Assembly: GCA_028708055.1 (NCBI GenBank)
Contig: JAQVZT010000094.1
Location: forward strand, 1-9,021
Direction: 5' to 3'
Source: Methanothrix sp.
Lineage (GTDB): Archaea > Halobacteriota > Methanosarcinia > Methanotrichales > Methanotrichaceae
Length of the DNA: 9,021 nucleotides
Made by a program: the position numbers and the translations under genes
Shown here: positions 1 to 6,728 of the stretch, one piece after another
How positions within the stretch are numbered: the stretch's first letter is position 1
Layout: each line of letters opens with the position of its first letter
Notes under the pieces: generated by a model
The model's input: only the letters and a program-made list of their open reading frames with translations
The model's database searches: none
Told to the model about the DNA's origin: nothing

Positions 1-608
1 AGCTCACCAGAGGCGGGAGCAGGTGCGGCTGCAAAGTCAAAAGCCTCGGCCATCGGGGCAGCTTCGGCATACCGCTGGTTGATCTGGGGCGCGGCCTTGG
101 CCAGATAGGGCTCGGCTGCCATTGGCAAGCCTGCGACCAGCTTGAGGCGCACGTTCTTGAGGTCCTCTCCGCCCCGATTGCTGAGAACTGCATTGGCATT
201 CACCAGTACGGTGTCGCTCTGAAGATGCAGGTCGTAAACAGGATTCCAGGTAGCGGAATCGTACATGAGATAGGAGAGGTCAAAGCTCTGCGATCCCGGC
301 TTGGAGATGTTCAGCGTATAAACGGGATTGGCATCGTAGACCACCCGCTCCTGGGCAGCATTGCTAACAGTCAGGAGCACTGAGCTCTGCTCGGCCTTTT
401 CGGGAACATTGATCACAAATTTATGCACGCCTTCGGTCACATCCAGGTTTCCGGTCCGTTTCACTGCCATCAGCCCGTCCGGATAGATGGTTACGGAGTC
501 AACGGGCAGCGTGATGGCGGTGGTGGCCTCGACCTGGCTCGCCTCATCCGAGGCAGCGATGGCGGGAGCGAATAAAGATAACATTAAAATGGCTGCAAGG
601 AGTTTCAT
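1..608 (-). CDS. Secreted DUF4139-type protein, N-terminal part (3' end outside window)
   Basis: The reading frame is open from ATG at 608 down to the left edge, giving 202 codons without a stop. The start is supported by GAGGT at 619-615, six bases before the ATG. Residues 1-19 form a signal peptide (MKLLAAILMLSLFAPAIAA), so the protein is probably exported. Residues 35-85 (LPVDSVTIYPDGLMAVKRTG...) look like the N-terminal beta domain found in DUF4139/DUF4140 proteins. Residues 114-162 (YLMYDSATWNPVYDL..., then VLSNRGGEDLKNVRLKLVAGLP) match the DUF4139 pattern of W-P-YDL followed by N-x-x-GED-x-x-x-V-x-L. An Ala/Pro-rich low-complexity stretch follows at 182-202 and looks like a linker to the missing part. 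The molecular function of this family is not known to me. The gene lies downstream of mcrA on the same strand but has its own promoter candidate and is separated by a terminator-like hairpin, so I read it as a separate unit. Confidence 0.82.
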   Translation of the reverse strand, partial: MKLLAAILMLSLFAPAIAASDEASQVEATTAITLPVDSVTIYPDGLMAVKRTGNLDVTEGVHKFVINVPEKAEQSSVLLTVSNAAQERVVYDANPVYTLNISKPGSQSFDLSYLMYDSATWNPVYDLHLQSDTVLVNANAVLSNRGGEDLKNVRLKLVAGLPMAAEPYLAKAAPQINQRYAEAAPMAEAFDFAAAPAPASGE

Positions 609-635
609 GGCAAAACCTCAATACAAATTTAAGTT

Positions 636-652
636 TCAAGTAATATACTTTA
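636..652 (-). promoter_or_regulatory. Candidate TATA promoter of the DUF4139-type gene
   Basis: On the minus strand this reads AAAGTATATTACTTGAA, an archaeal TATA-like element. Its centre is about 38 bases upstream of the ATG at 608, which would put transcription start near 620 and leave a short leader carrying only the GAGGT ribosome binding site. It lies just past the mcrA terminator hairpin. This is inferred from spacing and composition only. Confidence 0.45.
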
Positions 653-664
653 TCTCGATCTCCT

Positions 665-699
665 AAAAAGTTGCCTGGCATTGCTGCTCTCACAATGCC
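665..699 (-). terminator. Terminator-like hairpin after mcrA
   Basis: GGCATTG at 677-683 and CAATGCC at 693-699 form a perfect 7-bp stem with a 9-base loop. It starts on the last base of the mcrA stop codon. Reading in the mcrA direction, the stem is followed by a run of five T (A665-A669 on the plus strand). Stem plus U-tract at this position fits transcription termination or 3'-end stabilisation of mcrA mRNA. In archaea the U-tract alone can terminate, so the stem may serve mRNA stability. Confidence 0.55.
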
Positions 700-2420
700 T
701 ACACTGCTGGCATGACCAGGGATCTCTCGCCTGCGGCGCGGAACTCGCGGGCTCCACCCTTGCCAAAGCATGCTCTGACATCGGCCCAGTCGAATACCAT
801 TCCGGGGTTGGCGAAGGTGACCTTGATCAAGGGGTTGACTGCGAAGGCATCCATGCGGCCGGCGTGTGCGGCGCTGGAGATGCCTGCGTACTCGCCCTGG
901 TGACCTACGTTCATGGCGTAGTTGGGGTAGTTAGCTCCCCTGAGTTCGAGAGGTGCGCCCTCGTCGGACTGGTAGGAGAACACGTTGGTTGGACCGCACT
1001 GATCCTGCAGGTCGTAGCCGAAGAAGCCCAGGCGTCCCCAGCCTTCCTTGTGCAGGAGCATGGACAGGTACCAGCCGGCAAGGCCTACCTGGCTGTGGCC
1101 AGAGGCGATGGCGGAGGTGATACCGGAAGCGGCTGCCAGAACGGAAGCCCTCTGGGATCCACCGAAGTGATCCTCGAGCAGGGTCGGGAAGAGCTCGTAC
1201 TGCTCCATGCCGTAGGCGTTGACCTCAGTGGCCAGCTCCTTGGCGGTCTCGAGCAGCTTGGGTGCCTTGGCGAATCCATCGAACTTGTCTGTGGCAAAAT
1301 CGACACCGTAGTAGCAGAAGTCGTCCAGGACATCGTTGGTGTAAGCTGCGGTTGCGTACTGAGTGAATCCGACACCGCCAGACATGTAGCTGCCCAGCCA
1401 GATCTGGTCATAGAGCGCAGCGCCAGCGGCGACTACGTTCAGGGAGACCTTGACTGGATCGGCTGCTGCAACACGGGAGGTCTGAACCATATCGGCAAGG
1501 AAGCCGAAGGACAGGCCGCCGGGGTTGTTGGGTCCGCGAGCGCGGCGTGCGGGCAGCATCTCAGACATCTGCAGAACGGCAGCGTGCTTGGCGGCATAGG
1601 CCAGATCAGCCACAGCGGCCTCACCGGCGCACATGTTGTAGGCATCGATGAAGGTCATACACAGCTGCATGGCGCTCCACCTGGAGGTGGTGCCGCCGTC
1701 GCAGGACCTTACGACGATGGTTGGTACATGGATGGCCTGCCAGCTTGTATTGCCGATAGCGGCCTTGAGAACCTCAGCCTGCTCGGCCGGGAACATCTTG
1801 TTGATGTCGATCAGGTACTGGTCATCGATCTCGTCAGCCAGTGTATCATCGCCGGTGAAAACGCGGACGTTACAGTCGTCAACCAGGCCGGGGTGAGTCT
1901 CGACCATGTGCTCCTGAACCACAGCTGCGCCGGGCATGGCGTGGTTGAGGATCTCGAGGTAGTTGTTGATGGTCTCGGGTGTGACTTCCTTGCCGAGCCT
2001 CTTCTGCAGAACCTCATGGGCCATATCCAGGCCGACCACAATGGTCCTCCGGACATCATCCCACATCTGCTGAATGGCTGGGTTGTTGACGAAGTGCAGA
2101 TCGTCGCCCTCTACCACATACTCAGTTCCAGAGAGCTTGTAGGGTACGATCTGCCTCTGTCCAAGGGGGATGCCGCCAGCGTGGACATAGGGGTTGTAGC
2201 CGGTCATGCCGCGCTTGCCTTCCAGCTTCTTGGCGTACTCCATGAACTCCCGCTTGCGGGCGTTCTGCTCGGGGCCAAGTCTCTTGTACTCTACCTTCTG
2301 GCCTGCGAGGTCGAAATCCTTTCCGAACTTCTGATTGAGCGCTTTTATAAACAACTTCTTTATGTGTTTCCTTCGAGGCGGTGTCGGTGGTGGTGGCGTT
2401 ATTCGCATTCCATTTCCCAT
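699..2420 (-). CDS. mcrA: Methyl-coenzyme M reductase alpha subunit (McrA), stand-alone gene
   Basis: McrA is the catalytic subunit of the (alpha-beta-gamma)2 enzyme that reduces methyl-coenzyme M with coenzyme B to methane and the CoM-CoB heterodisulfide, using nickel cofactor F430 in the cytoplasm. Counting from ATG 2420 (573 aa; family about 550-570), the F430 axial ligand is Gln169 in PGAAVVQE. The methyl-His site is His279 (AAKHAAV), the methyl-Arg site Arg293 (LPARRARG), the active-site Tyr355 lies in GFTQYATAAY, the methyl-Gln site is Gln423 (DHFGGSQRA), and Gly468/Cys475 of GYDLQDQC are the thioglycine and methyl-Cys sites. Numbering is offset by 22-23 from M. marburgensis throughout, so the core has essentially no indels. 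Start: ATG 2420 has GGAG at 2432-2429, eight bases upstream; an in-frame ATG at 2441 lacks such a site. Unusual: about 18 extra N-terminal residues with a Pro run (9-15) and basic residues, and no mcrBDCG upstream. It may be a second copy or a relocated only copy. Confidence 0.95.
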   Translation of the reverse strand: MGNGMRITPPPPTPPRRKHIKKLFIKALNQKFGKDFDLAGQKVEYKRLGPEQNARKREFMEYAKKLEGKRGMTGYNPYVHAGGIPLGQRQIVPYKLSGTEYVVEGDDLHFVNNPAIQQMWDDVRRTIVVGLDMAHEVLQKRLGKEVTPETINNYLEILNHAMPGAAVVQEHMVETHPGLVDDCNVRVFTGDDTLADEIDDQYLIDINKMFPAEQAEVLKAAIGNTSWQAIHVPTIVVRSCDGGTTSRWSAMQLCMTFIDAYNMCAGEAAVADLAYAAKHAAVLQMSEMLPARRARGPNNPGGLSFGFLADMVQTSRVAAADPVKVSLNVVAAGAALYDQIWLGSYMSGGVGFTQYATAAYTNDVLDDFCYYGVDFATDKFDGFAKAPKLLETAKELATEVNAYGMEQYELFPTLLEDHFGGSQRASVLAAASGITSAIASGHSQVGLAGWYLSMLLHKEGWGRLGFFGYDLQDQCGPTNVFSYQSDEGAPLELRGANYPNYAMNVGHQGEYAGISSAAHAGRMDAFAVNPLIKVTFANPGMVFDWADVRACFGKGGAREFRAAGERSLVMPAV

Positions 2421-2428
2421 TTTCTCAA

Positions 2429-2432
2429 CTCC
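2429..2432 (-). promoter_or_regulatory. Ribosome binding site deciding the mcrA start
   Basis: GGAG on the minus strand sits eight bases before ATG 2420. The upstream in-frame ATG at 2441 is preceded only by A/T (ATATAAATAA) and has no Shine-Dalgarno match. The site therefore favours the shorter 573-residue product over the 580-residue one. Confidence 0.55.
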
Positions 2433-2442
2433 GAATGACATT

Positions 2443-2459
2443 TATTTATATTTATAAAT
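2443..2459 (-). promoter_or_regulatory. Candidate TATA promoter of mcrA
   Basis: Between the stop codon of the upstream gene and mcrA the minus strand reads ATTTATAAATATAAATA, which includes the 10-bp palindrome ATTTATAAAT (2450-2459). As a TATA box it would place transcription start roughly 25 bases on, near 2425-2435, downstream of the ATG at 2441. That would again favour starting at 2420, though with a very short leader. Because the region is AT-rich throughout, the match could be chance. Confidence 0.4.
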
Positions 2460-3809
2460 TTAAATATTTCTATCTAGTGAGAGGCCACAAGCTCGTTTAT
2501 AAGCACCATCCGCCGATTGCTTAAATTTTTTTGCTTTGTTGGCGTCTGGTGAACTGTATTCAAGAGATTTATACGCAAGATATTTTCCAGCCTCAAGACC
2601 TGTATTTGTTTCTATTGATGACGGCGAATTATAGCACTCAATGGCTTCATTATATTTGTCTGTGTAGCGAAGCTTGAGTCCTTCAATCATTTTAATTTTT
2701 ATGGGGCGATATGGATTATAAAAAATTGAAACTTCTTTTTTTGCGATCTTAGCATCATCCTGTTCATTTATTAAATCACTTATGCTTAATTCAAAAGCAC
2801 GAATTATCTCTTTAATTAAATAATCGTCTTCATACCAAGCCATATATGCGCTAAAATTTAATTCATTAAATAGGTCATATTTTCCCATTTTTTCAATTAT
2901 TTCGTATGTGTCGCTATTTACATTTATGCATTTTAATAAATTATCTCCGTACCGAATTGTATCGACCTCGTTCTGCAGAATCTTTTGCAGATTCATAAAA
3001 ACCAAATCTTCAACGAAGATTATTTCCTTAAACGCTTTATCGAAAGAAATTCTTAGGCTGCTGTAACCATATAAATCCTTAACTAAGATCTCAATTTGCT
3101 CATCATCTATTCTGCGCTGTAACTCAGAATATCCACTAATTAGTTCTGATCGAAGATATTCATTGGCATAATGTGTATCTCTTTTGTTAATAATGAGATT
3201 TACTGTATGCAAAAGAAGTGGTTCTAATTGTCGGAAATAGCCCGAACGTATCTGCTTTCTTCGATTAAGCTTTGCAAGTATTGTCGAAGCAGAACCTTTA
3301 ATTATGTCCGCATCTTTTTTTGTTTTCTGTTGCTGATCATGCCGCCAACTATATAGAAATATAGATACAGATATAAATATAGTGATTGGTGTCAATAAGT
3401 CGCCAAATGCGATCTTATGATCTACACTCAACCCAAATGGTCCAATATGATTAATAATTGAGAAATTGAATAATATAATCTGAAAAAACAATAAAGAAAA
3501 TGCAAGTATAATTGATGAAATAGATAAATTGACGCTATTCAATATAAGACTATCTTTATGCCATGCATATAGTAAGCAAATGGCGATAACGACTGGACAA
3601 ATAATAATAAATAATATAACTATAGTTATAAAAAAGTCTAAGATAGATATGCCATTAATATCTATCCGAGGAAGGATATATGCTAATGATGAAAGTCCTA
3701 TTAATAAAAGAAAAATACCTGCTACAGACTCAAATATAATCAATTTTCTTGAATTTATCGTATCGCCCATATTGATTAACACCAACGGATATCTCAATAT
3801 TTTATTCAA
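2460..3809 (-). CDS. Four-helix membrane protein of unknown function, AT-rich
   Basis: I do not recognise this 449-residue protein. It has four hydrophobic segments at about 24-46, 56-82, 93-119 and 136-154. After these comes SWRHDQQQKTKKDAD (154-168), a charged exit from the membrane, and then about 280 mostly helical, soluble residues, probably cytoplasmic. Residues 374-441 have a TPR-like look (KYNEAIECYN, then GKYLAYKSLEY). YFRQL (191-195) and YLRSEL (218-223) faintly recall putative phage abortive-infection membrane proteins, but that is too weak to name it. The start is uncertain: the longest frame opens with TTG at 3809, with AAGG 3 bases and AGGAG 11 bases upstream; ATG at 3770 (residue 14) would also leave all four helices intact but lacks a clear binding site. 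Codon use is strongly A/T-ending, unlike every neighbour. It ends 18 bases before the longest mcrA frame on the same strand, so read-through into mcrA is possible. Confidence 0.75.
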   Translation of the reverse strand: MNKILRYPLVLINMGDTINSRKLIIFESVAGIFLLLIGLSSLAYILPRIDINGISILDFFITIVILFIIICPVVIAICLLYAWHKDSLILNSVNLSISSIILAFSLLFFQIILFNFSIINHIGPFGLSVDHKIAFGDLLTPITIFISVSIFLYSWRHDQQQKTKKDADIIKGSASTILAKLNRRKQIRSGYFRQLEPLLLHTVNLIINKRDTHYANEYLRSELISGYSELQRRIDDEQIEILVKDLYGYSSLRISFDKAFKEIIFVEDLVFMNLQKILQNEVDTIRYGDNLLKCINVNSDTYEIIEKMGKYDLFNELNFSAYMAWYEDDYLIKEIIRAFELSISDLINEQDDAKIAKKEVSIFYNPYRPIKIKMIEGLKLRYTDKYNEAIECYNSPSSIETNTGLEAGKYLAYKSLEYSSPDANKAKKFKQSADGAYKRACGLSLDRNI

Positions 3810-3848
3810 ATACCTTCTAGCTCCTTATAGTGTCCCGGAACGGTTTGA

Positions 3849-3864
3849 GTTAATATTTAAATTA
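3849..3864 (-). promoter_or_regulatory. Candidate TATA promoter of the membrane-protein gene
   Basis: The minus strand reads AATTTAAATATTAACT here. About 25 bases on, transcription would begin near 3830, just before AAGGAG (3826-3821), giving a leader of about 20 bases to the TTG at 3809. This is a composition-based guess in an AT-rich region. Confidence 0.35.
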
Positions 3865-3948
3865 GTTATTACTAGGAATACTCGCTTATTCCTTAAATAA
3901 ATTGGGATCCTAAATCTACATTTTTGCATATAAAATTATATTTATTAA

Positions 3949-3960
3949 TTTATGCATAAA
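3949..3960 (+). repeat. 12-bp perfect palindrome upstream of argS
   Basis: TTTATGCATAAA reads identically on both strands. It ends about nine bases before the argS TATA candidate, in the divergent intergenic region (3810-4019) between the membrane-protein gene and argS. The position would suit an operator, but the A/T-rich setting makes chance palindromes more likely. Confidence 0.4.
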
Positions 3961-3962
3961 AC

Positions 3963-3978
3963 GTAAACCTTATATCGA
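3963..3978 (+). promoter_or_regulatory. Candidate BRE/TATA promoter of argS
   Basis: GTAAACCTTATATCGA combines an A-rich BRE-like stretch with a TATATC core. Transcription would start near 4000, leaving a leader of about 20 bases that carries GGAG (4011-4014), five bases before the argS ATG. The spacing is typical of an archaeal promoter with a short leader. Confidence 0.5.
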
Positions 3979-4019
3979 TCCATCCATCTCAAATACGCAG
4001 ATTTCATACTGGAGTTCCC

Positions 4020-5753
4020 ATGTTTCTCGATTTTCTGGGTGAGGTCGAGGGCCTCTTGCATGCCGCCCTCGGTTCCTGCGGCTATAAGGTAGAAGAAGGA
4101 GCAAATAACCTCGGGCTGGAGCTGAGCCCCCATTCCGATCTGGCGTCATCCGTGGCCTTCCGGCTGGCCCCGGTGCTTAAGAAGAGCCCGGCGGCGATCG
4201 CTCGGGAGATCCACCAGGCCATCGGCAGCGATTTCAGCTATGTGCAGAAGGTGGAGCTTTCCGGCCCCTATCTCAACTTCTTCATGAGCGAGAAATTTCT
4301 GAAAAGCGTCCTGGAACAGGCTCTGGCAGACAACGCCTGGACTGGCCGCATGAAGGAGCGGGTCATTGTGGAGCATACCTCCGCCAATCCGGACGGGCCG
4401 CTGCATGTGGGCCATATCAGAAACTCGGTCATCGGTGACACTCTGGTGCGCATCCTTCGCCGGGCAGGCTGCACCGTAGACGCCCAGTACTATGTAAACG
4501 ACATGGGCCGCCAGGAGGCAATGGTGGTCGTGGGCTGCGATCACTTCCAGCTGGACGGCAGCAAGCCCGACCACGCCGTAGCCAAGGTCTATATCGCTGC
4601 CAACCGGCTCATGGAGAGCAATCCCGAGATCAAAGACGAGGCAGACGGAGTGATCCAGCGCTACGAGGCAGGCGACGGCGAGACTGTGGCTAAAATTGAG
4701 AGCGCCATAAAATTTGCCATCGGCGGCATCGAGCAGACCCTGCACCGCATGAACATCCGCCATGACAGCTACCACTGGGAGTCCAGGTTCGTGCGAAAGG
4801 GCGATGTCTCCGAAATCCTGGCCCTGCTCGAAAAGACCGGTCTCACAGAGTACGAGGAGGGCGCTTTTCAGCTAGATCTCACCGAGTTTGGGTTTGAGAA
4901 GAAGATGGTCCTCAAAAGGGCAAATGGCACATCGCTCTACATCACCCGCGACCTGGCCTACCATCGCTGGAAATCGCTGAACTCCGACCGCTCCGTGGAT
5001 GTTCTGGGTGCCGACCACAAGCTGGTCTCAGGACAGCTGCGCACCGCGCTTCGCCTTTTAGGGGTCCGCGAGCCAGAGGTGGTCATCTTCGAGTTCGTTT
5101 CCCTCCCCACCGGCTCCATGAGTACCAGGAAAGGCAAGTTCATCTCCGCGGATGAACTGCTCGATGAGGTGGAAAAGCAGGCCTACGAGGAGGTCAAGGT
5201 GCGCCGTCCGGGAGAGAGCGAGAAGTTCCTGAAGGTCGTGGCCGCCCAGGTGGCTGCGGGCGCAGTGCGCTACGATGTGGTCAAGGTCTCGCCTGACAAG
5301 GCCACCACATTTGACTGGAAGCAGGCCCTGGACTTTGAGAAGCTATCCGCGCCTTTCATCCAGTACTCTCATGCCCGAGCGTGTAGCATTCTGCGCAAGG
5401 GTGAAGACTCTCTCAAGGCGGAAGCGGGCTCGGAGGGTCTGAATGCCCCGGCTCAAACAGAATTGAAAGACTTGACTGAGCTGCTCCGGGGCGAGAACGA
5501 GATCGCCCTCATCAAGAAGATTGCTCAGTTCGATCTGGTCATAGACCGAGCCGCCCGGGATCTCAAGCCCCACCAGCTTGCCACCTACGCCCGGGAGCTG
5601 GCGGAGAGCTTCAACCTCTTCTACCGCTACAGCCCGGTGCTTGATGCTGAGCCGAAGCTGCGCCTGGCAAGGCTCGCCCTGGCCAAAGCGGCAAGAAATG
5701 CCCTGCGAACCACCCTGGATACCCTGGGAATTGATGCTCTAGAGACGATGTAA
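4020..5753 (+). CDS. argS: Arginyl-tRNA synthetase
   Basis: This class I aminoacyl-tRNA synthetase attaches arginine to tRNA-Arg using ATP in the cytoplasm and is essential for translation. The 577-residue length is normal for the family. Residues 1-100 form the N-terminal tRNA-binding (Add1) domain, ending in GPYLNFF. The HIGH motif is H129-V-G-H132 in TSANPDGPLHVGHIRNSVIGD. The KMSK loop is the ArgRS variant MSTRKG (367-372), in which the first Lys is missing, as is common in this family. YITRDLAYHRWK (307-318) and VLGADHKL (328-335) are conserved catalytic-domain segments. The DALR anticodon-binding domain begins around FIQYSHARACSILRK (446-460) and runs to the C-terminus, including ESFNLFYRYSPVL. 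ATG 4020 is preceded by GGAG at 4011-4014. The stop codon is immediately followed by the ATG of the next gene, so the two are probably co-transcribed. Confidence 0.97.
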   Translation: MFLDFLGEVEGLLHAALGSCGYKVEEGANNLGLELSPHSDLASSVAFRLAPVLKKSPAAIAREIHQAIGSDFSYVQKVELSGPYLNFFMSEKFLKSVLEQALADNAWTGRMKERVIVEHTSANPDGPLHVGHIRNSVIGDTLVRILRRAGCTVDAQYYVNDMGRQEAMVVVGCDHFQLDGSKPDHAVAKVYIAANRLMESNPEIKDEADGVIQRYEAGDGETVAKIESAIKFAIGGIEQTLHRMNIRHDSYHWESRFVRKGDVSEILALLEKTGLTEYEEGAFQLDLTEFGFEKKMVLKRANGTSLYITRDLAYHRWKSLNSDRSVDVLGADHKLVSGQLRTALRLLGVREPEVVIFEFVSLPTGSMSTRKGKFISADELLDEVEKQAYEEVKVRRPGESEKFLKVVAAQVAAGAVRYDVVKVSPDKATTFDWKQALDFEKLSAPFIQYSHARACSILRKGEDSLKAEAGSEGLNAPAQTELKDLTELLRGENEIALIKKIAQFDLVIDRAARDLKPHQLATYARELAESFNLFYRYSPVLDAEPKLRLARLALAKAARNALRTTLDTLGIDALETM

Positions 5754-6629
5754 ATGTGTCCTTGCGGCGATCATTGCGGCAAAGATCTTGCCTTTACCCT
5801 GATTGTTCCACTCGTCCTTCTTTTTCTGGTGCATGCCGCAGTGGCGGAGCCCAGCGGATATGCGAGCTGGACTGAGGAGCCCTGGGTTAAACCGGACGGT
5901 ATGTCCCAGGAAAACGGCCAGACGGAAAGTAGCATAACCACGCTTTCCGATCCCGTTTACTTCAACCTGAGCGGCAATGAGCCCCAGTCGATCCGCCTGG
6001 GCGAAAGAAAGATGAACTACTCAGACTATGCCTCCGGCACCGCTGGCGCGCCCCTTTTCAGCGAGCTATGGATTTCCCAGGACTCTGTCTGGAGCCGGTA
6101 CGGAGAGGTCACGGCAGGTGACGCAGTCGACCTGATAGTGCGCACACCCAGGGAGGGAAGCGGCGACATCTATCTCGTATCCTACGCCAAAAACACTACC
6201 CTGCACTGGAATTTCAAATTCCTGGACGGATGCTACAGGCTCCAACTGACGCCTGCGGAGAGCGGCAGGCTCTTTATGCTGCTGGCCCAGGGAACCGAGC
6301 CTGGAAACGCCCTTATCCTGGATGTCCTGCCCGGACAGAGCGAGCAGTCATTCTCGCCAGTAGATGTGAATTCGATCGCTATGGGGGATGCCTTTGTTAC
6401 CATAAGATCCCAGAGGCTGAGGGGTTACGATGTCTTTGTGGACGGCGTCTTCTTCAGTAGCGACAACAGCGATGGATCGCTGGACGGGGTGGCCAGCCTG
6501 ACAATCGGTGGCGGCAAGACTCACACCATCACGATCTCTGAGAGGGACGGACGGGGCGGCATCATCAACAAGAGCGAGCACACGAGAAGCTTTGCCAGGG
6601 ATACTCATTATACTCTGCATATGGCTTGA
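5754..6629 (+). CDS. Secreted protein of unknown function with PEGA-like C-terminal domain
   Basis: The 291-residue product starts at an ATG that directly abuts the argS TAA stop, with no bases between. No good ribosome binding site is visible, so translation may depend on ribosomes terminating on argS. Residues 1-31 look like a signal peptide: a Cys-rich start (MCPCGDHCGKD), a hydrophobic core (12-30) and a likely cleavage after AVA31. The mature part is beta-rich with several N-glycosylation sequons (N71LS, N88YS, N147TT, N272KS). Residues 211-291 (DAFVTIRSQRLRGYDVFVDG..., then GGGKTHTITISERDG) resemble the PEGA type of surface beta domain, with its V-x-VDG core and a G-x-H-x-I-x-I strand, but lack the namesake PEGA motif. 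The protein is probably exposed outside the cell. Its function is unknown and its link to argS is probably positional only. A hairpin between T-rich flanks follows. Confidence 0.8.
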   Translation: MCPCGDHCGKDLAFTLIVPLVLLFLVHAAVAEPSGYASWTEEPWVKPDGMSQENGQTESSITTLSDPVYFNLSGNEPQSIRLGERKMNYSDYASGTAGAPLFSELWISQDSVWSRYGEVTAGDAVDLIVRTPREGSGDIYLVSYAKNTTLHWNFKFLDGCYRLQLTPAESGRLFMLLAQGTEPGNALILDVLPGQSEQSFSPVDVNSIAMGDAFVTIRSQRLRGYDVFVDGVFFSSDNSDGSLDGVASLTIGGGKTHTITISERDGRGGIINKSEHTRSFARDTHYTLHMA

Positions 6630-6660
6630 CCTGCAGGATATTTTTGGAAAAATTGTTCAT

Positions 6661-6721
6661 CTGGCAGCTTCGGCTTGCCGTCAGCCGAATGGCCAGAGAT
6701 CATATTTATTAATTTTTTATT
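6661..6721 (+). terminator. Hairpin terminator between convergent genes, possibly bidirectional
   Basis: TTCGGCT (6669-6675) and AGCCGAA (6683-6689) form a perfect 7-bp stem with a 7-base loop. An outer 5-bp stem, CTGGC (6661-6665) with GCCAG (6692-6696), extends it across a small internal loop. On the plus side it is followed by a T-rich tract with six consecutive T (6703-6721), ending the argS unit. On the minus side it is followed by AATTTTTCC (about 6656-6648), so it can also end the lamin-tail gene pair. It lies in the 99-base gap between convergent genes. Confidence 0.7.
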
Positions 6722-6728
6722 AGGACGT

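Noticed and set aside
544..771. A 75-codon minus-strand frame spanning the mcrA 3' end and the next gene's start
   Set aside because: It overlaps the mcrA C-terminus, the terminator hairpin and the DUF4139-type promoter and start, and its Arg/Pro-rich translation is typical of an out-of-frame reading.
681..2438. A 585-codon open frame on the plus strand opposite mcrA
   Set aside because: It mirrors mcrA almost end to end. The minus frame has unmistakable McrA motifs, while the plus translation has no recognisable domain. Long antisense frames are expected opposite strongly biased high-GC codons.
699..2441. mcrA as a pseudogene
   Set aside because: The frame is uninterrupted, all active-site and modification positions are kept with near-constant offset, and a binding site and terminator-like hairpin are present.
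2460..3809. Naming the AT-rich membrane protein as an abortive-infection defence protein
   Set aside because: Only short YFR/YLRSEL-like segments and the membrane-plus-helical plan recall that family. The number of membrane helices differs and no defence neighbours are present.
3529..3900. A 123-codon plus-strand frame opposite the AT-rich membrane protein
   Set aside because: It covers the complement of that gene's transmembrane segments and promoter, has no ribosome binding site, and is best explained as chance.
4146..4775. A 209-codon minus-strand frame inside argS
   Set aside because: It is a shadow of argS codon bias: the plus frame carries the HIGH and MSTRKG motifs, and the antisense frame has no own promoter or binding site.
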